Both the position numbers and the translations under genes were made by a program. A stretch of DNA of 64,000 nucleotides from Haloarcula marismortui ATCC 43049. GTDB taxonomy: Archaea > Halobacteriota > Halobacteria > Halobacteriales > Haloarculaceae. Shown here in pieces: positions 42,546-51,325 of this stretch. A model generated the notes under the pieces. It ran no database searches. It saw nothing but the letters and a program-made list of their open reading frames with translations, and had not been told where the DNA came from. Position 1 is the first letter of the stretch. Each line of letters opens with the position of its first letter. The stretch covers positions 2,480,001 through 2,544,000 of the forward strand of contig NC_006396.1 in the NCBI RefSeq assembly GCF_000011085.1, given 5' to 3'.

Positions 42546-43823
42546 ATGACGACGCCTATTTCGGAGCGACTTGATGACCTTGACGAGGCTCGCGATTCCG
42601 GCCGCCGAAAGATGGACTGGGCTATCCAGCATATGCCCATCTGCGGCGCGCTCCGTGAGCAGTTCGAGGCCGACCAGCCCTTTGCCGGCGAACGCATCGG
42701 CATGGCGATGCACGTCGAAGCCAAGACCGCTGTTCTCGCGGAAATCCTCGCGGTCGGTGGCGCGGAAGTCGCCATCACCGGCTGTAACCCGCTCTCGACG
42801 CACGACGACGTGAGTGCCGCACTCGACGCCGTCGACGGCATCACTTCCTACGCCGAGCGCGGCGTCGACGACGAGGAGTACTACGAGGCTATCGAGGCTG
42901 TCATCGGCCACAAGCCGACCATCACCGTCGACGACGGAATGGACCTCGTCGCGGCCATCCACGAGGACTATCCGGAACTCATCGACACTATCATCGGTGG
43001 GGCAGAGGAGACGACGACCGGCGTCCACCGACTGCGCGCGATGGACGATGACGGCGAACTCGACTATCCTGTGTTCGCTGTCAACGACACGCCGATGAAG
43101 CGCCTGTTCGACAACGTCCACGGCACCGGCGAATCCTCGCTGGCCTCGATTGCGATGACGACGAATCTCTCGTGGGCCGGCAAGACCGTCGTCGTCTCCG
43201 GGTACGGTGACTGCGGCAAAGGTGTCGCAAAGAAAGCCAGCGGTCAGAACGCCGACGTGATTGTGACCGAAGTCGAGCCCCGCCGCGCGCTCGAAGCGCA
43301 CATGGAGGGCTACGACGTGAAGCCGATGGCCGAGGCGGCCGCTGAAGGTGACGTGTTCATCACCACCACTGGCAACCGCGATGTAATCGTCGAGGAGCAC
43401 TTCGAAGCGATGCAGGACGGCGTCTTGCTCGCCAACGCCGGTCACTTCGACGTGGAGGTCGACCTCGATGCGCTGTCCGACCTCGCTGTCGACACCTACG
43501 AGGCCCGCAACGGCGTCCAGACCTACGAGATGGCCGACGGCCGCCGCCTGAACGTGCTTGCCGAGGGCCGACTGGTCAACCTTGCGACGCCCATCGCACT
43601 GGGCCACCCTGTCGAAGTGATGGACCAGAGCTTCGGCGTGCAGGCCGTCTGTGTCCGAGAACTGGTCGAAAACGGCGACGACTACGAGGCCGGTGTCCAC
43701 GCTGTCCCGGACCGACTCGACAAGGAGGTCGCGGAAATCAAACTTGACGCCGAGGGTGTCGACTTCGATTCCCTGACTGATACCCAGGCCGAGTACATGG
43801 ATTCCTGGCAGCACGGGACATAG
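42546..43823 (+). CDS. ahcY: Adenosylhomocysteinase
   Basis: The enzyme splits S-adenosylhomocysteine into homocysteine and adenosine with bound NAD+, clearing the inhibitor of methyltransferases. The NAD site is VVVSGYGDCGKGVAKKASG, and the substrate region includes NPLSTHDDVSAAL and FAVNDTPMKRLFDN (Lys and Asn in the catalytic set). At 425 residues it has archaeal length; the C-terminal ends YMDSWQHGT. The ATG at 42546 is the family start. It follows the secreted-protein gene by 44 bases. Confidence 0.98.
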   Translation: MTTPISERLDDLDEARDSGRRKMDWAIQHMPICGALREQFEADQPFAGERIGMAMHVEAKTAVLAEILAVGGAEVAITGCNPLSTHDDVSAALDAVDGITSYAERGVDDEEYYEAIEAVIGHKPTITVDDGMDLVAAIHEDYPELIDTIIGGAEETTTGVHRLRAMDDDGELDYPVFAVNDTPMKRLFDNVHGTGESSLASIAMTTNLSWAGKTVVVSGYGDCGKGVAKKASGQNADVIVTEVEPRRALEAHMEGYDVKPMAEAAAEGDVFITTTGNRDVIVEEHFEAMQDGVLLANAGHFDVEVDLDALSDLAVDTYEARNGVQTYEMADGRRLNVLAEGRLVNLATPIALGHPVEVMDQSFGVQAVCVRELVENGDDYEAGVHAVPDRLDKEVAEIKLDAEGVDFDSLTDTQAEYMDSWQHGT

Positions 43824-44102
43824 CGAGATTCTGAGCGGTGCGAAGAATTTCGCACCGGAACGGGGAGCGAAGCGACCCGTGGCGGACATAGAGTGGTTCG
43901 AGCGGAGCGAGAACCACTAACACGCCGAACGGCGAAGCCGTGAGACGTAGGATGACCCCGAGCGTAGCGAAAGGTCGCCAAACTGCGAGCGGCGACCGAT
44001 GGAATTGACACGCGATAACCGATCGGGTGGCTTTCTTGCGTTGTGGCTAAAATATCTGGTTTTCGTCACCACGATGATTAGTGTCGGCGCTGATGTCTCG
44101 GT
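43824..44102. other. Intergenic region after ahcY with small hairpins
   Basis: The first ~170 bases contain several GC-rich inverted repeats (see the entry at 43836) with GCGAAGC/GCGGAGC-like loops. The last part, near 44047, is AT-rich (CTAAAATATC) and is probably the promoter of the hexapeptide-repeat gene. No credible reading frame crosses it. Confidence 0.55.
43836..43918. repeat. Small hairpins downstream of ahcY
   Basis: CGGTGCGAA (43836-43844) pairs with TTCGCACCG (43849-43857) around a four-base loop. AGTGGTTC (43892-43899) pairs with GAACCACT (43911-43918) around GAGCGGAGCGA. A shorter stem, ACGGC-GAA-GCCGT, follows at about 43929-43941. The array lies just behind the ahcY stop and resembles those at 5402 and 37654. 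Confidence 0.45.
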
Positions 44103-44558
44103 ATGGCTGTCCACGAAACCGCTCAGATTGAGAATGCGACACTGGGCACCGTCGAGATTCGAGAATACGTCACAATCCACGACGCCGACATAGACGACGG
44201 CGTCCAGATTTACGAGGGGGCCTCGATCAAGAAGGCGACCATCCACGGCCCGACTGATATCAACGCAAACGTCTACGTTGAGAACGCAACGCTCGGCAAG
44301 TCCGTTCAGATCGGGCCCAACGCCTCTATCGTCGGCGTAACCCACGACCTCACCGACGCGGGCATGGAGTTCCAGAACGACACGTTCGACGAAATCGTCC
44401 TCGAGAACGGGGCTTTCGTCGGCGCTGGCGCGGTGGTCCTCCCGGGTGTCACGGTCGGCGAAAACGCCGTCATCGGGGCTGGGACCACTGTAACTGAAGA
44501 TGTCCCGCCCGAGACAGTGGTCCGGAGTGCCACGGAAACGGTACAGCGATCCCTCTGA
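44103..44558 (+). CDS. Left-handed beta-helix (hexapeptide-repeat) protein
   Basis: The 151-residue protein is built from hexapeptide repeats: GTVEIREYVTIHDADIDDGV, VQIGPNASIVGVTHDL, GAFVGAGAVVLPGVTVGENA and VIGAGTTVTEDVPPE. This is the left-handed beta-helix of acyltransferases and gamma-carbonic anhydrases. The three His needed for the carbonic anhydrase zinc are not evident, so an acyltransferase or sugar-nucleotide role is more likely. It is a single gene; the ATG at 44103 is 279 bases after ahcY. There are few clues to its substrate. Confidence 0.85.
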   Translation: MAVHETAQIENATLGTVEIREYVTIHDADIDDGVQIYEGASIKKATIHGPTDINANVYVENATLGKSVQIGPNASIVGVTHDLTDAGMEFQNDTFDEIVLENGAFVGAGAVVLPGVTVGENAVIGAGTTVTEDVPPETVVRSATETVQRSL

Positions 44559-44694
44559 GGTCGGCACAAAACACCGGCCTCCACTTCCCGGCAAACGGGT
44601 TGCCCACCGCGACCGATTGGCTGGGCGGGGATACTCGCTCCATACAGCCGCAAAACCGCCCGCTTCGCTGGTGCCGCCGATGCGTCGACTGGTC

Positions 44695-44847
44695 CTACTG
44701 GGTTACGTCGACAAAGACCGTCGACTGAATCCACGCAGACGGGTTCTCGGGGTCGCCGATATGGGCGACTGTATCCACGCCAACGTCGTACTCTTCGAAT
44801 GTCGCTCGGATGCCCTCTTGTGAATTAGTGTCGTGCTCGTGCGTCAT
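44695..44847 (-). CDS. 50-residue acidic hypothetical protein
   Basis: The short frame encodes MTHEHDTNSQEGIRATFEEY and continues DVGVDTVAHIGDPENPSAWI up to FVDVTQ. It is acidic and has a strand-like C-terminal end. Many haloarchaea carry a similar 45-60 residue protein of unknown function (a DUF7331-like family by recollection). The frame is clean and its codons fit the genome. It is divergent from priL, which starts 280 bases away. Confidence 0.6.
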   Translation of the reverse strand: MTHEHDTNSQEGIRATFEEYDVGVDTVAHIGDPENPSAWIQSTVFVDVTQ

Positions 44848-45020
44848 CAGTGTGCTCCGCGTCTCGTTTGGCAGTTACCTCGTCGGCAATGACTGCACCG
44901 GTCCAGTTCCCAGACTGAACCGAGTGCCGTCGCCGACCCGCGTGTCCTTACCACACTTGCACACTGGAGAGTGGCGGGCATCCGTCTATCTACTAGCTGT
45001 ATTCACCTGCGTCCAGCGTT

Positions 45021-45038
45021 GGGCTATATGTATAGCCC
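45021..45038. promoter_or_regulatory. Palindrome GGGCTATATGTATAGCCC
   Basis: Two 8-base arms (GGGCTATA and TATAGCCC) surround the two bases TG. The arms contain TATA-like cores, so this could be both a promoter element and an operator. It lies about 90 bases upstream of the priL start and 174 bases upstream of the divergent small gene, so its target gene is not fixed. Confidence 0.4.
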
Positions 45039-45095
45039 CCGGTCTGGTCGCTCTCGCTGTCGGGAATTCGACACCGACCGTCTCGGTGACGGCAA

Positions 45096-45102
45096 TTTTA
45101 TT
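45096..45102 (+). promoter_or_regulatory. TATA box of priL
   Basis: TTTTATT at 45096-45102 is centred 29 bases before the ATG of priL, consistent with a leaderless transcript. Confidence 0.5.
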
Positions 45103-45127
45103 CGCTCCCATCCGAAAGGTGGTGGCA

Positions 45128-46204
45128 ATGGAACCGCTCCACGCACGCTACCCCTTTCTAGCGCGGTCGCGGGAGGCCGTCGAAGCCGCGGCGGTGGATT
45201 TGGGCGAGATTGTCGCCACGGACGAGACGGTCACGGCGCGCGCGCTGGAGCGGGTCGAATCGGCAATCACAGACGGGACTGTTGGGGAGCCACATCGACG
45301 GACTCGCGTCGAACTGCTGTCGTACCCGGTCGCCCGTGTGCTGGTGTCGCTCGTCGACGTCCACATCTGCACCCGGAAGTACGCACAGGCTGAGGCTGAG
45401 GCGGCCTACGACCGGTTCACAGAGGAGTTTGCGACGACGACAGAGCTGAAATCGACCCAGCGCGAGACACTGGACCGAACAGAACTGCTCGGGGAGTTCG
45501 ACCTTGCAAGCGCTGTCAGCGACGCTGGCGACGGGTACCGCGTCGAGGTTGGCGCGTATCTCGACCTGGCGGCCGACCAGCGGGGCGATTCCTGGCGGCT
45601 GGTCAATCGGCCACTGACTGACGGCGAGGTCAGGGTCACCGCCGAGGAACTGAACGTTCTGTTAAAACAGGCGATTCGCCATCGGGTCACTGACGGCCTG
45701 CCGTTCACCGTCCCGGACGCGATCGCTGACGAACTGACGGCGGAGGTCGAGCAGTTAGAGGAAGTGCTCTCGGAACTGGAACTCACCCGCGAGATCGACA
45801 CTGTCGTTCCGGAACTGTTCCCGCCCTGCATGAAGTCCCTCCTCGATCAGGTGCAGAAGGGCGAACACCTCGAACACCACTCCCGGTTTGCTATTGCGAC
45901 CTTCCTCGTCGGCATCGGAATGACGACGGACGAAATTGTCGACCTGTTCCAGGTCAACCCCGGTTTCGGCGAGGAAGCGACCCGCTATCAGGTCGACCAC
46001 ATCCGCGGGGATACCAGCCCGACGGAATACTCGACGCCGGCGTGTTCGACCATGCAGTCCTACGGCGACTGTGTCAACATGGACGACCTCTGTGAGGCGA
46101 TTTCTCACCCGATGGGCTACTACGAACAGAAGTTAGACGACACCGACGAGGAGGAACTGGTTGACTGGCGCGAGGACGAGGGCGAGGAAGAAGCTGACGC
46201 CTAG
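45128..46204 (+). CDS. priL: DNA primase large subunit PriL
   Basis: PriL partners with PriS to make RNA primers for replication. The 358-residue protein starts MEPLHARYPFLARSREAVEA. The four [4Fe-4S] Cys are at FPPCMKSLL, PACSTMQSYGDCV and DLCEAISHPM, spaced as in archaeal PriL. The final ~30 residues are an acidic tail (DDTDEEELVDWREDEGEEEA), common in halophilic proteins. priS is not adjacent. The stop codon TAG overlaps that of the convergent small membrane gene in CTAG. Confidence 0.95.
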   Translation: MEPLHARYPFLARSREAVEAAAVDLGEIVATDETVTARALERVESAITDGTVGEPHRRTRVELLSYPVARVLVSLVDVHICTRKYAQAEAEAAYDRFTEEFATTTELKSTQRETLDRTELLGEFDLASAVSDAGDGYRVEVGAYLDLAADQRGDSWRLVNRPLTDGEVRVTAEELNVLLKQAIRHRVTDGLPFTVPDAIADELTAEVEQLEEVLSELELTREIDTVVPELFPPCMKSLLDQVQKGEHLEHHSRFAIATFLVGIGMTTDEIVDLFQVNPGFGEEATRYQVDHIRGDTSPTEYSTPACSTMQSYGDCVNMDDLCEAISHPMGYYEQKLDDTDEEELVDWREDEGEEEADA

Positions 46205-46410
46205 AACTGCTGGCGTTCGAGCCAGAGGCCAGCAGCGGTCATAAACACGACGAACAGCCCAATTGCGCCGATGAGTGCATAGCCGCCCGTTGGCTCTACG
46301 GTTGACCCACTCAGATACATCTGTGAGGCGGTAACAGTTGCGCCGACGAACAGCACGACGGCGACCGCCGAGATGACGATTTGCAGGACCGTCTCCCGCT
46401 CGGTATCCAT
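46201..46410 (-). CDS. 69-residue small membrane protein
   Basis: The protein MDTERETVLQIVISAVAVVL has two hydrophobic helices (about residues 8-28 and 42-60, separated by YLSGSTVEPTGG). It is a known type of small haloarchaeal membrane protein without assigned function (DUF7472-like). It converges on priL with overlapping stop codons. The open frame to 46938 is antisense to the SWIM gene and was rejected. Confidence 0.72.
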   Translation of the reverse strand: MDTERETVLQIVISAVAVVLFVGATVTASQMYLSGSTVEPTGGYALIGAIGLFVVFMTAAGLWLERQQF

Positions 46411-46539
46411 GCTCTGCGATTTCACAGGGCCGGCAAAAAGGGTATCGAAGCGCCGGAGCCCGCTGGCCGAGCCATTTAGGCCTGTGTAGCACCTACGTTT
46501 CAACTGGACACATTGGAAAATACAGCCGTGTCCGCACCT

Positions 46540-47187
46540 ATGACGCTCATCGAGCCAACAGCCGACCGGCAGAGTACCGCACTTGCACCGGACCTCCGCT
46601 CCCTCCCGGACCGGGCCGCCCGCGCCTGGACCGAGCGCATGGCCGTTCGCCCACGAGCGGACAGCACGTATGCCGTGACGACGGAAAGCGACAGCACATA
46701 CCTCGTCGACATCGCACAGCACGCCTGTTCCTGCCCGGACAACCGAATCCGCGGCGAGCACTGCAAACACCTCCGGCGCGTTGCCATCGAAATCACTGCA
46801 CGGCGGGTCGCACCGCCCGGCAAGCAACGGGCGGTCTGTGACGCCTGTGGCACCGTTACCTTCGTCGCCGCGGACGCGGGAACGCCACACCTCTGTGGCA
46901 ACTGCCGACTGGAAACCGGCGATATCGTGCGGGACCACGAGACGGACGACAGCCTCGTCGTTACGGCCGTCACCGACACGCCAGCCGACGACTGGACCAT
47001 CGAGGCGACCGACGGGACAGTCGCCGACTACGACACCAACGACGGCTACCCGCCTGACGACCTCGTTGTGCTAGCGACGTATCTCTCCGACGCCGTCAGC
47101 GCGACTGAGCCACGAGAATACGCCTTTCCCCTGTCGCGGCTCCGCCGCGTCGAGGACGCCGAACTCGTCGGCAGTAAGACCCAGTAA
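46540..47187 (+). CDS. SWIM zinc-finger protein with extra zinc ribbon
   Basis: The 215-residue protein has a SWIM motif, HACSCPDNRIRGEHCKHLRR (CxCx8CxH, residues about 63-82). It then has a zinc ribbon with CDACGTVTF and HLCGNCRLETGD, followed by a small beta-domain. SWIM proteins bind nucleic acid or recombination factors, and the next gene is hjc, convergent, which is suggestive but not proof. The ATG at 46540 (MTLIEPTADRQSTALAPDL) was chosen; GTG at 46528 and TTG at 46513 are alternatives. A second, smaller SWIM protein is at 5034. Confidence 0.85.
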   Translation: MTLIEPTADRQSTALAPDLRSLPDRAARAWTERMAVRPRADSTYAVTTESDSTYLVDIAQHACSCPDNRIRGEHCKHLRRVAIEITARRVAPPGKQRAVCDACGTVTFVAADAGTPHLCGNCRLETGDIVRDHETDDSLVVTAVTDTPADDWTIEATDGTVADYDTNDGYPPDDLVVLATYLSDAVSATEPREYAFPLSRLRRVEDAELVGSKTQ

Positions 47188-47205
47188 TCGAACGCCTGCG
47201 AACCG

Positions 47206-47724
47206 CTACTCCAGCATTGTCGCGGCTTCCTCTTTGTCGAGATCGCCGCGCTTGAAGGCCGACAGCACGTCCAGCACGCTCTGGTCGGGGCCGTCGTCGC
47301 CCACCTCGTCAAGCGTGACCTTCTCGGAGTTACCCACGAACTCGTCGAAGTCGGTCCCGTCGGAGAGGGCCTTCTCCTTCTTGACACGGTAGTTGCCGCC
47401 GTCGGTCGTGTGGAGGTCTGCCGGGTGGAAGAAGTACCAGTCCTCGCGGTCGAACCGGACGCCGATACGCGGCTTCGCGCCGAAGTTCCGGGCGAAAAAC
47501 AGTAGCGCCTCGACCTCCTCGCCGGTGAGATAGATGGGGTCGCCGGCGCTGGATTTCGCCTCGATAGCGTAGAACGTCTCGCCGTCGCCCGAGAGCACGT
47601 CCGGCAGTTCCCGCTCGGTCGCGCTGCCGCTGGCTGGCGCGCGCATTACCGCAAAGCCCGCCTCGTCGAGTGCGTTGACCAGTTCGCGCTCGCGGCGGTC
47701 GCCCTTCGCGTTCGAGTTTGCCAT
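47206..47724 (-). CDS. hjc: Holliday junction resolvase Hjc
   Basis: Hjc cuts four-way DNA junctions during recombination. The catalytic motifs are [17 protein letters not shown] (Glu), [20 protein letters not shown] (D...E-x-K) and the following beta strands ([12 protein letters not shown]). Residues 1-130 cover the resolvase; the last ~40 residues ([20 protein letters not shown]) are a helical C-terminal extension seen in haloarchaeal Hjc. Length is 172 residues. It converges on the SWIM gene with 18 bases between. Confidence 0.96.
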   Translation of the reverse strand: MANSNAKGDRRERELVNALDEAGFAVMRAPASGSATERELPDVLSGDGETFYAIEAKSSAGDPIYLTGEEVEALLFFARNFGAKPRIGVRFDREDWYFFHPADLHTTDGGNYRVKKEKALSDGTDFDEFVGNSEKVTLDEVGDDGPDQSVLDVLSAFKRGDLDKEEAATMLE

Positions 47725-47916
47725 TATCAGGTCGTGGAGCGTCGGGGGTAAAACCGTTCAGATACAGCCAGACCGTTCATTCCGTTCAAACGGGCGTCCA
47801 TCGGTTTGACCTATCGCGGGGCATATACGCGCCAGTATCATCCCACGTCATGGAATGAGTCCGTACGTACCAGCGGAGACAGTAATGACAGTGGCGCGGA
47901 ACGAGGGGCGACGCCG

Positions 47917-48867
47917 ATGAGGCGGCGACGGTTCATCGCGACAGGCGCGGGCGTCGGAGTCGGTCTCTTCGCCGGCTGTTCCGGGTCGAGCGATTCCGGC
48001 GGGTCCGACGGAACCAGCGGTGACGGAACCAGCGACGGGGGCCCCACTGACGAGGACGCGATGACGAACGACGGTGGAACCGTCGGGACGTTCCGGTTGC
48101 TAATCAGCGACCAGCCGGCGGCTATCGGTGACTTCGATTCGCTCGACGTATCCTTCTCCAGAGCCCGCATCTTCCACGCGAAGGGCGACGAGGAGACGGA
48201 CGAAGGCGACGACGCGACCGAGACCGAATCCACAGAAACGGCCACAGCAGAAGCAACCGGGACAGAGACGGCCGAAGCGACTGAGACAGCGGATGATGAC
48301 GACACAGAGGATGAAACCGAAGCCGAAGGCGAGGACGAGGAAGCCGACGGAGGCGACAGCGGCTTCGAGGTTCGTGACCTCGACGGCGCAACCGTCGACC
48401 TTACCGAAGTCGTCGGGGACAAAGCCATCGGTGTCCTCGACGGCGAACTCGAAGCGGGCCGCTACAGCAAGATCGAACTGTACGCTGAATCCGTCGACGG
48501 GGTCGTCGACGGCGAGTCGGTCGACGTGAAGATTCCCAGCGAGAAGCTCCAGCTCACCAAGCCCTTCGAGGTCGTCGCCGGTGAATCGGTCGACTTCGTC
48601 TTCGACATCAACGTCGTCAAGAAGGGCAACGGCGGCTACAACCTCCTGCCGGTCATCTCGGAGAGCGGGGTCGCTGGCAAGGACGTTGATGTGGCGGAGG
48701 TTGGCAACGACGGTGCGGAAGACGGGGCTGACGATGCGGAAGGGGACAGCGACGATACCGACGATGACGAGGAGACCGAAGCCGAGACGACGGAGATTGA
48801 CGAGACCGACCGCGACTCGGTGACGGAGTCGGACCAGCGCGGCAACGAAACGACGGCTGCCGAGTAG
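47917..48867 (+). CDS. DUF4382 lipoprotein with acidic insert
   Basis: The signal MRRRRFIATGAGVGVGLFAG has a twin-Arg motif and a lipobox (LFAGC), so it should be a Tat-exported lipoprotein. After a Gly/Ser/Asp linker, the DUF4382 beta-domain begins (GTFRLLISDQPAAIGDFDSL) and resumes after an acidic Thr/Glu-rich insert of ~70 residues (VRDLDGATVDLTEVVGDKAI, YSKIELYAESVDGVVDGESV, DFVFDINVVKKGNGGYNLLP). DUF4382 has no assigned activity. A second acidic tail ends the 316-residue protein. It is divergent from hjc. Confidence 0.85.
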   Translation: MRRRRFIATGAGVGVGLFAGCSGSSDSGGSDGTSGDGTSDGGPTDEDAMTNDGGTVGTFRLLISDQPAAIGDFDSLDVSFSRARIFHAKGDEETDEGDDATETESTETATAEATGTETAEATETADDDDTEDETEAEGEDEEADGGDSGFEVRDLDGATVDLTEVVGDKAIGVLDGELEAGRYSKIELYAESVDGVVDGESVDVKIPSEKLQLTKPFEVVAGESVDFVFDINVVKKGNGGYNLLPVISESGVAGKDVDVAEVGNDGAEDGADDAEGDSDDTDDDEETEAETTEIDETDRDSVTESDQRGNETTAAE

Positions 48868-48870
48868 CGC

Positions 48871-49482
48871 TCAGTCTTCGATTCGCGACTCCAGTTCCTG
48901 TATGACCTCGTCGGTTGTGCCGCCGTCGCCGCGAACCGCCTGCGTGTAGCGCCTGTATTCCTTGGGGGACACCTCCACAGTCTTAGTTTCGCCTTTGTGC
49001 GAAATTTCCAGCTTCACGGTTCCGTGCGGGTCGTTGCGACGCCGGAAGCTTGCCATCGCCGTGAAGACGAACCAGAACGCCACGCACGTCCCGATAAAGT
49101 ACGCCATCGTCGTCTCAAAGGCCAGTGTCTGCTCGCCGACCGTCCAGTTGTATGGATAGGCGGCCTGAAACAGTCCGATTCCGACCAGACAGAGGACCGC
49201 GCCGACGGCGACACCACTCTGTTCACGACGGCTTGAGGGAAGCACAGCGACGACACTCAGAAACATCGCGGGGATGCCAAGGCCACCCAGTGTCCCGCCG
49301 AGTTTCTCGGCGGCGTGGGGTTCAGTTGCGCCGACGACTGCCGACAGCGGGGTCGTCACCAGCAGTATCGCCACAACCACTGCCAGCGCGCCGACACCCC
49401 CCAGGGTCGCACCGGCAACGACGCGGCGAGGGTCGCGCCCCTCCCACCGCCGGTTGCTGTACGCGTCCCCGAGGTTCTCCAT
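48871..49482 (-). CDS. Haloarchaeal membrane protein with cytoplasmic tail
   Basis: The 203-residue protein has about five hydrophobic segments: residues ~22-48, 60-85, 92-112, 122-145 and a short re-entrant one. The C-terminal cytoplasmic part (TVKLEISHKGETKTVEVSPK followed by EYRRYTQAVRGDGGTTDEVI) is charged and strand-rich. It resembles a widespread haloarchaeal DUF family (DUF7139-like) of unknown role. The start MENLGDAYSNRRWEGRDP at 49482 is well defined by composition. It converges on the DUF4382 gene with three bases between. Confidence 0.75.
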   Translation of the reverse strand: MENLGDAYSNRRWEGRDPRRVVAGATLGGVGALAVVVAILLVTTPLSAVVGATEPHAAEKLGGTLGGLGIPAMFLSVVAVLPSSRREQSGVAVGAVLCLVGIGLFQAAYPYNWTVGEQTLAFETTMAYFIGTCVAFWFVFTAMASFRRRNDPHGTVKLEISHKGETKTVEVSPKEYRRYTQAVRGDGGTTDEVIQELESRIED

Positions 49483-49518
49483 ACCGGCCCGTTGGCACCC
49501 GGCCCACAAAACGGTACG

Positions 49519-50415
49519 TCAGACGCGCGTGCGACGCTGTGCGGCGGCCAGCGCGTCGTCGCCAGCAGCTGTCAACGTACCGAGATGGTCGCTGTCGACG
49601 CGTTCGAGCGAGGCGTCCGGAAGCTGCTGTGCGAGGGCGGTCCCCGTCGCCGGGGCAACGTTGGCGTCGTTTTGCCCCTGAAACACAGTAACCGGCACTG
49701 AAATGTCTTCGAGGGCAAACGGCCATGGCTGTGAGAGGAGTCGCTGCTCGCGGATGATCCCGCTTGGACCGCGTGCCATCGACGTGAGCATGTCCGCACG
49801 GACGACCCGGGCCACCTCGTCGGCTGTCAGGGCATCCGTTTCAGGCGTCTCCTCGGCAACGAACCCGACAGCGTAGGACGGATCCCGGCGGAGGGCGAAC
49901 CATCGCTGCAGCCGGAAGAGTCGCCCGAGCGCCCACGGAGCGTGCCGGGACAGTGCCCCCACGAACTGCTGGACGCGCCCCGTCGCGCCGACTGACGGCG
50001 GGCCGCTGCTTCCCAGGAGTGCAACGCGCTGTATCTCGGGCAGTCGGTGACAGGTCAGCGCGAACGGGCCGCCGCCGGAAAAACCGATGGCTCCGGCCGT
50101 GTCGACATCGAGATGGGACAGGAGGTTCGCGGCGTCGTCCGGCCAGTCCTCGAACGTAACAGCTGCGTCTTCGGAGTTCCCGATGCCCGGCCGGTCCGGA
50201 GCGATGAGGTTGATGCCGCGTTCGCGAGCCGGCGCGGCGAGCAGCCGTGCGGCGACGTGTGATCCGGGGGTACCGTGACAAAAAAGGACCGGATAGCCGT
50301 CGGCGTCGCCGTAGGTGGCGTAGGCCAGCCGCCGACCGTCAGGGAGCGAGAGCGACTCGGTCTCGGAATCGTTCGGCAGCCAGTCGGTGGCCGGAATCGG
50401 CGGCGCGGACCCCAT
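49519..50415 (-). CDS. Alpha/beta hydrolase
   Basis: The 298-residue protein has the alpha/beta hydrolase oxyanion segment LFCHGTPGSHVAARLL, the nucleophile elbow GAIGFSGGGPFAL (catalytic Ser), FQGQNDANVAP with the acid, and DSDHLGTL with the catalytic His. These complete a Ser-His-Asp triad. The substrate is unknown; family members are esterases or haloalkane/epoxide-type hydrolases. It lies six bases after the pcn gene on the same strand and may be cotranscribed with it. Confidence 0.9.
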   Translation of the reverse strand: MGSAPPIPATDWLPNDSETESLSLPDGRRLAYATYGDADGYPVLFCHGTPGSHVAARLLAAPARERGINLIAPDRPGIGNSEDAAVTFEDWPDDAANLLSHLDVDTAGAIGFSGGGPFALTCHRLPEIQRVALLGSSGPPSVGATGRVQQFVGALSRHAPWALGRLFRLQRWFALRRDPSYAVGFVAEETPETDALTADEVARVVRADMLTSMARGPSGIIREQRLLSQPWPFALEDISVPVTVFQGQNDANVAPATGTALAQQLPDASLERVDSDHLGTLTAAGDDALAAAQRRTRV

Positions 50416-50421
50416 CCGTCG

Positions 50422-51165
50422 TTATTCGCTCTGGATGCGCGGCGCGAGCATATACGTGACCCGGCCCTGGCCTTCAGCGAAGCTGAAGTGCATCTTGACG
50501 GGGAACTCCTCACCGAGTTCCATCTCGACCTCGGCGTCTTTCGGGATGGCCTTGTTCATGTTCTTCAGGTAATCCAGCGAGAACAGGGAGTGGGCGTCCC
50601 CGGGCGTGAGGTCGATGAGGTCGTCGCGGGTGAGTTCGAGGTGGACATCGTCGGTGTCGCCCTCGGCGTCGACGTAGAACAGTTCATCGGTCGCGTCGAC
50701 GCCCAGCGCGATGTGGTCGCTGACCATGTCCGCGGCGGTGACCGACCGGTCGATATCCTTCCCCTCGATGACGATATTCGCCGAGAGGTCGAGGTCCGGG
50801 AGGTCGGGCTCCTGCCGGATGGAGTCGGGGTCGATGAGCGCGAGCGTGTATTCGAGGCCGTCGATAGAGATGTGGAGTTTCCGCGTCTCCTCGTCCAGAT
50901 CGAGGTGGACGAGCTGGCCGGCGTCGGCCATCCCGGCGATGTCTTCGAGGCGGGAGAGGTTGACGCCGATGAGTCCACCATCAGTCTCGTAGGACTCGAA
51001 GGCCGCCGCGTCGAGTCGCAGGTCGACCATTCCAACGTTTGCCGGGTCGACTGCCCGGATTTCCAGCCCGTCTTCTTCGAGGTGGATCTTGCACTCGTCC
51101 ACCAGCACGCTCACAGAGTCGAGAGTCGCCTGGAGCGTGTCTGCGCTCACGATGGCGTTGAACAT
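50422..51165 (-). CDS. pcn: DNA polymerase sliding clamp PCNA
   Basis: PCNA forms a homotrimeric ring that tethers polymerases, FEN1 and ligase to DNA. The protein starts [20 protein letters not shown] and has the expected length of 247 residues. The repeated clamp halves are recognisable ([40 protein letters not shown]) and the end is [12 protein letters not shown]. The interdomain loop ([20 protein letters not shown]) matches PCNA. Halophilic acidic residues are many. The ATG at 51165 matches archaeal PCNA starts; the frame is open to 51471. Confidence 0.98.
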   Translation of the reverse strand: MFNAIVSADTLQATLDSVSVLVDECKIHLEEDGLEIRAVDPANVGMVDLRLDAAAFESYETDGGLIGVNLSRLEDIAGMADAGQLVHLDLDEETRKLHISIDGLEYTLALIDPDSIRQEPDLPDLDLSANIVIEGKDIDRSVTAADMVSDHIALGVDATDELFYVDAEGDTDDVHLELTRDDLIDLTPGDAHSLFSLDYLKNMNKAIPKDAEVEMELGEEFPVKMHFSFAEGQGRVTYMLAPRIQSE

Positions 51166-51325
51166 CTTGAACCGGACTATGCCCCCATCCATTAAAAAGT
51201 CCCTCATTGAAACCGCGTGCGCGCGAGCGACCGCGGACGAGAACGACAGTCGGCAGCGGCCCGTACTGTGCGTAATCAAGCCCAACCGGGAACAGACAGT
51301 GTGGCGCGCTCCGTCGTTGAACGGG

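Larger units (their letters stand above)
44848..45127. other. Divergent intergenic region ahead of priL
   Basis: This 280-base gap serves the small hypothetical gene and priL. It contains a perfect inverted repeat at 45021-45038 and a TATA box for priL at 45096-45102. No reading frame in it looks coding. Confidence 0.5.
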
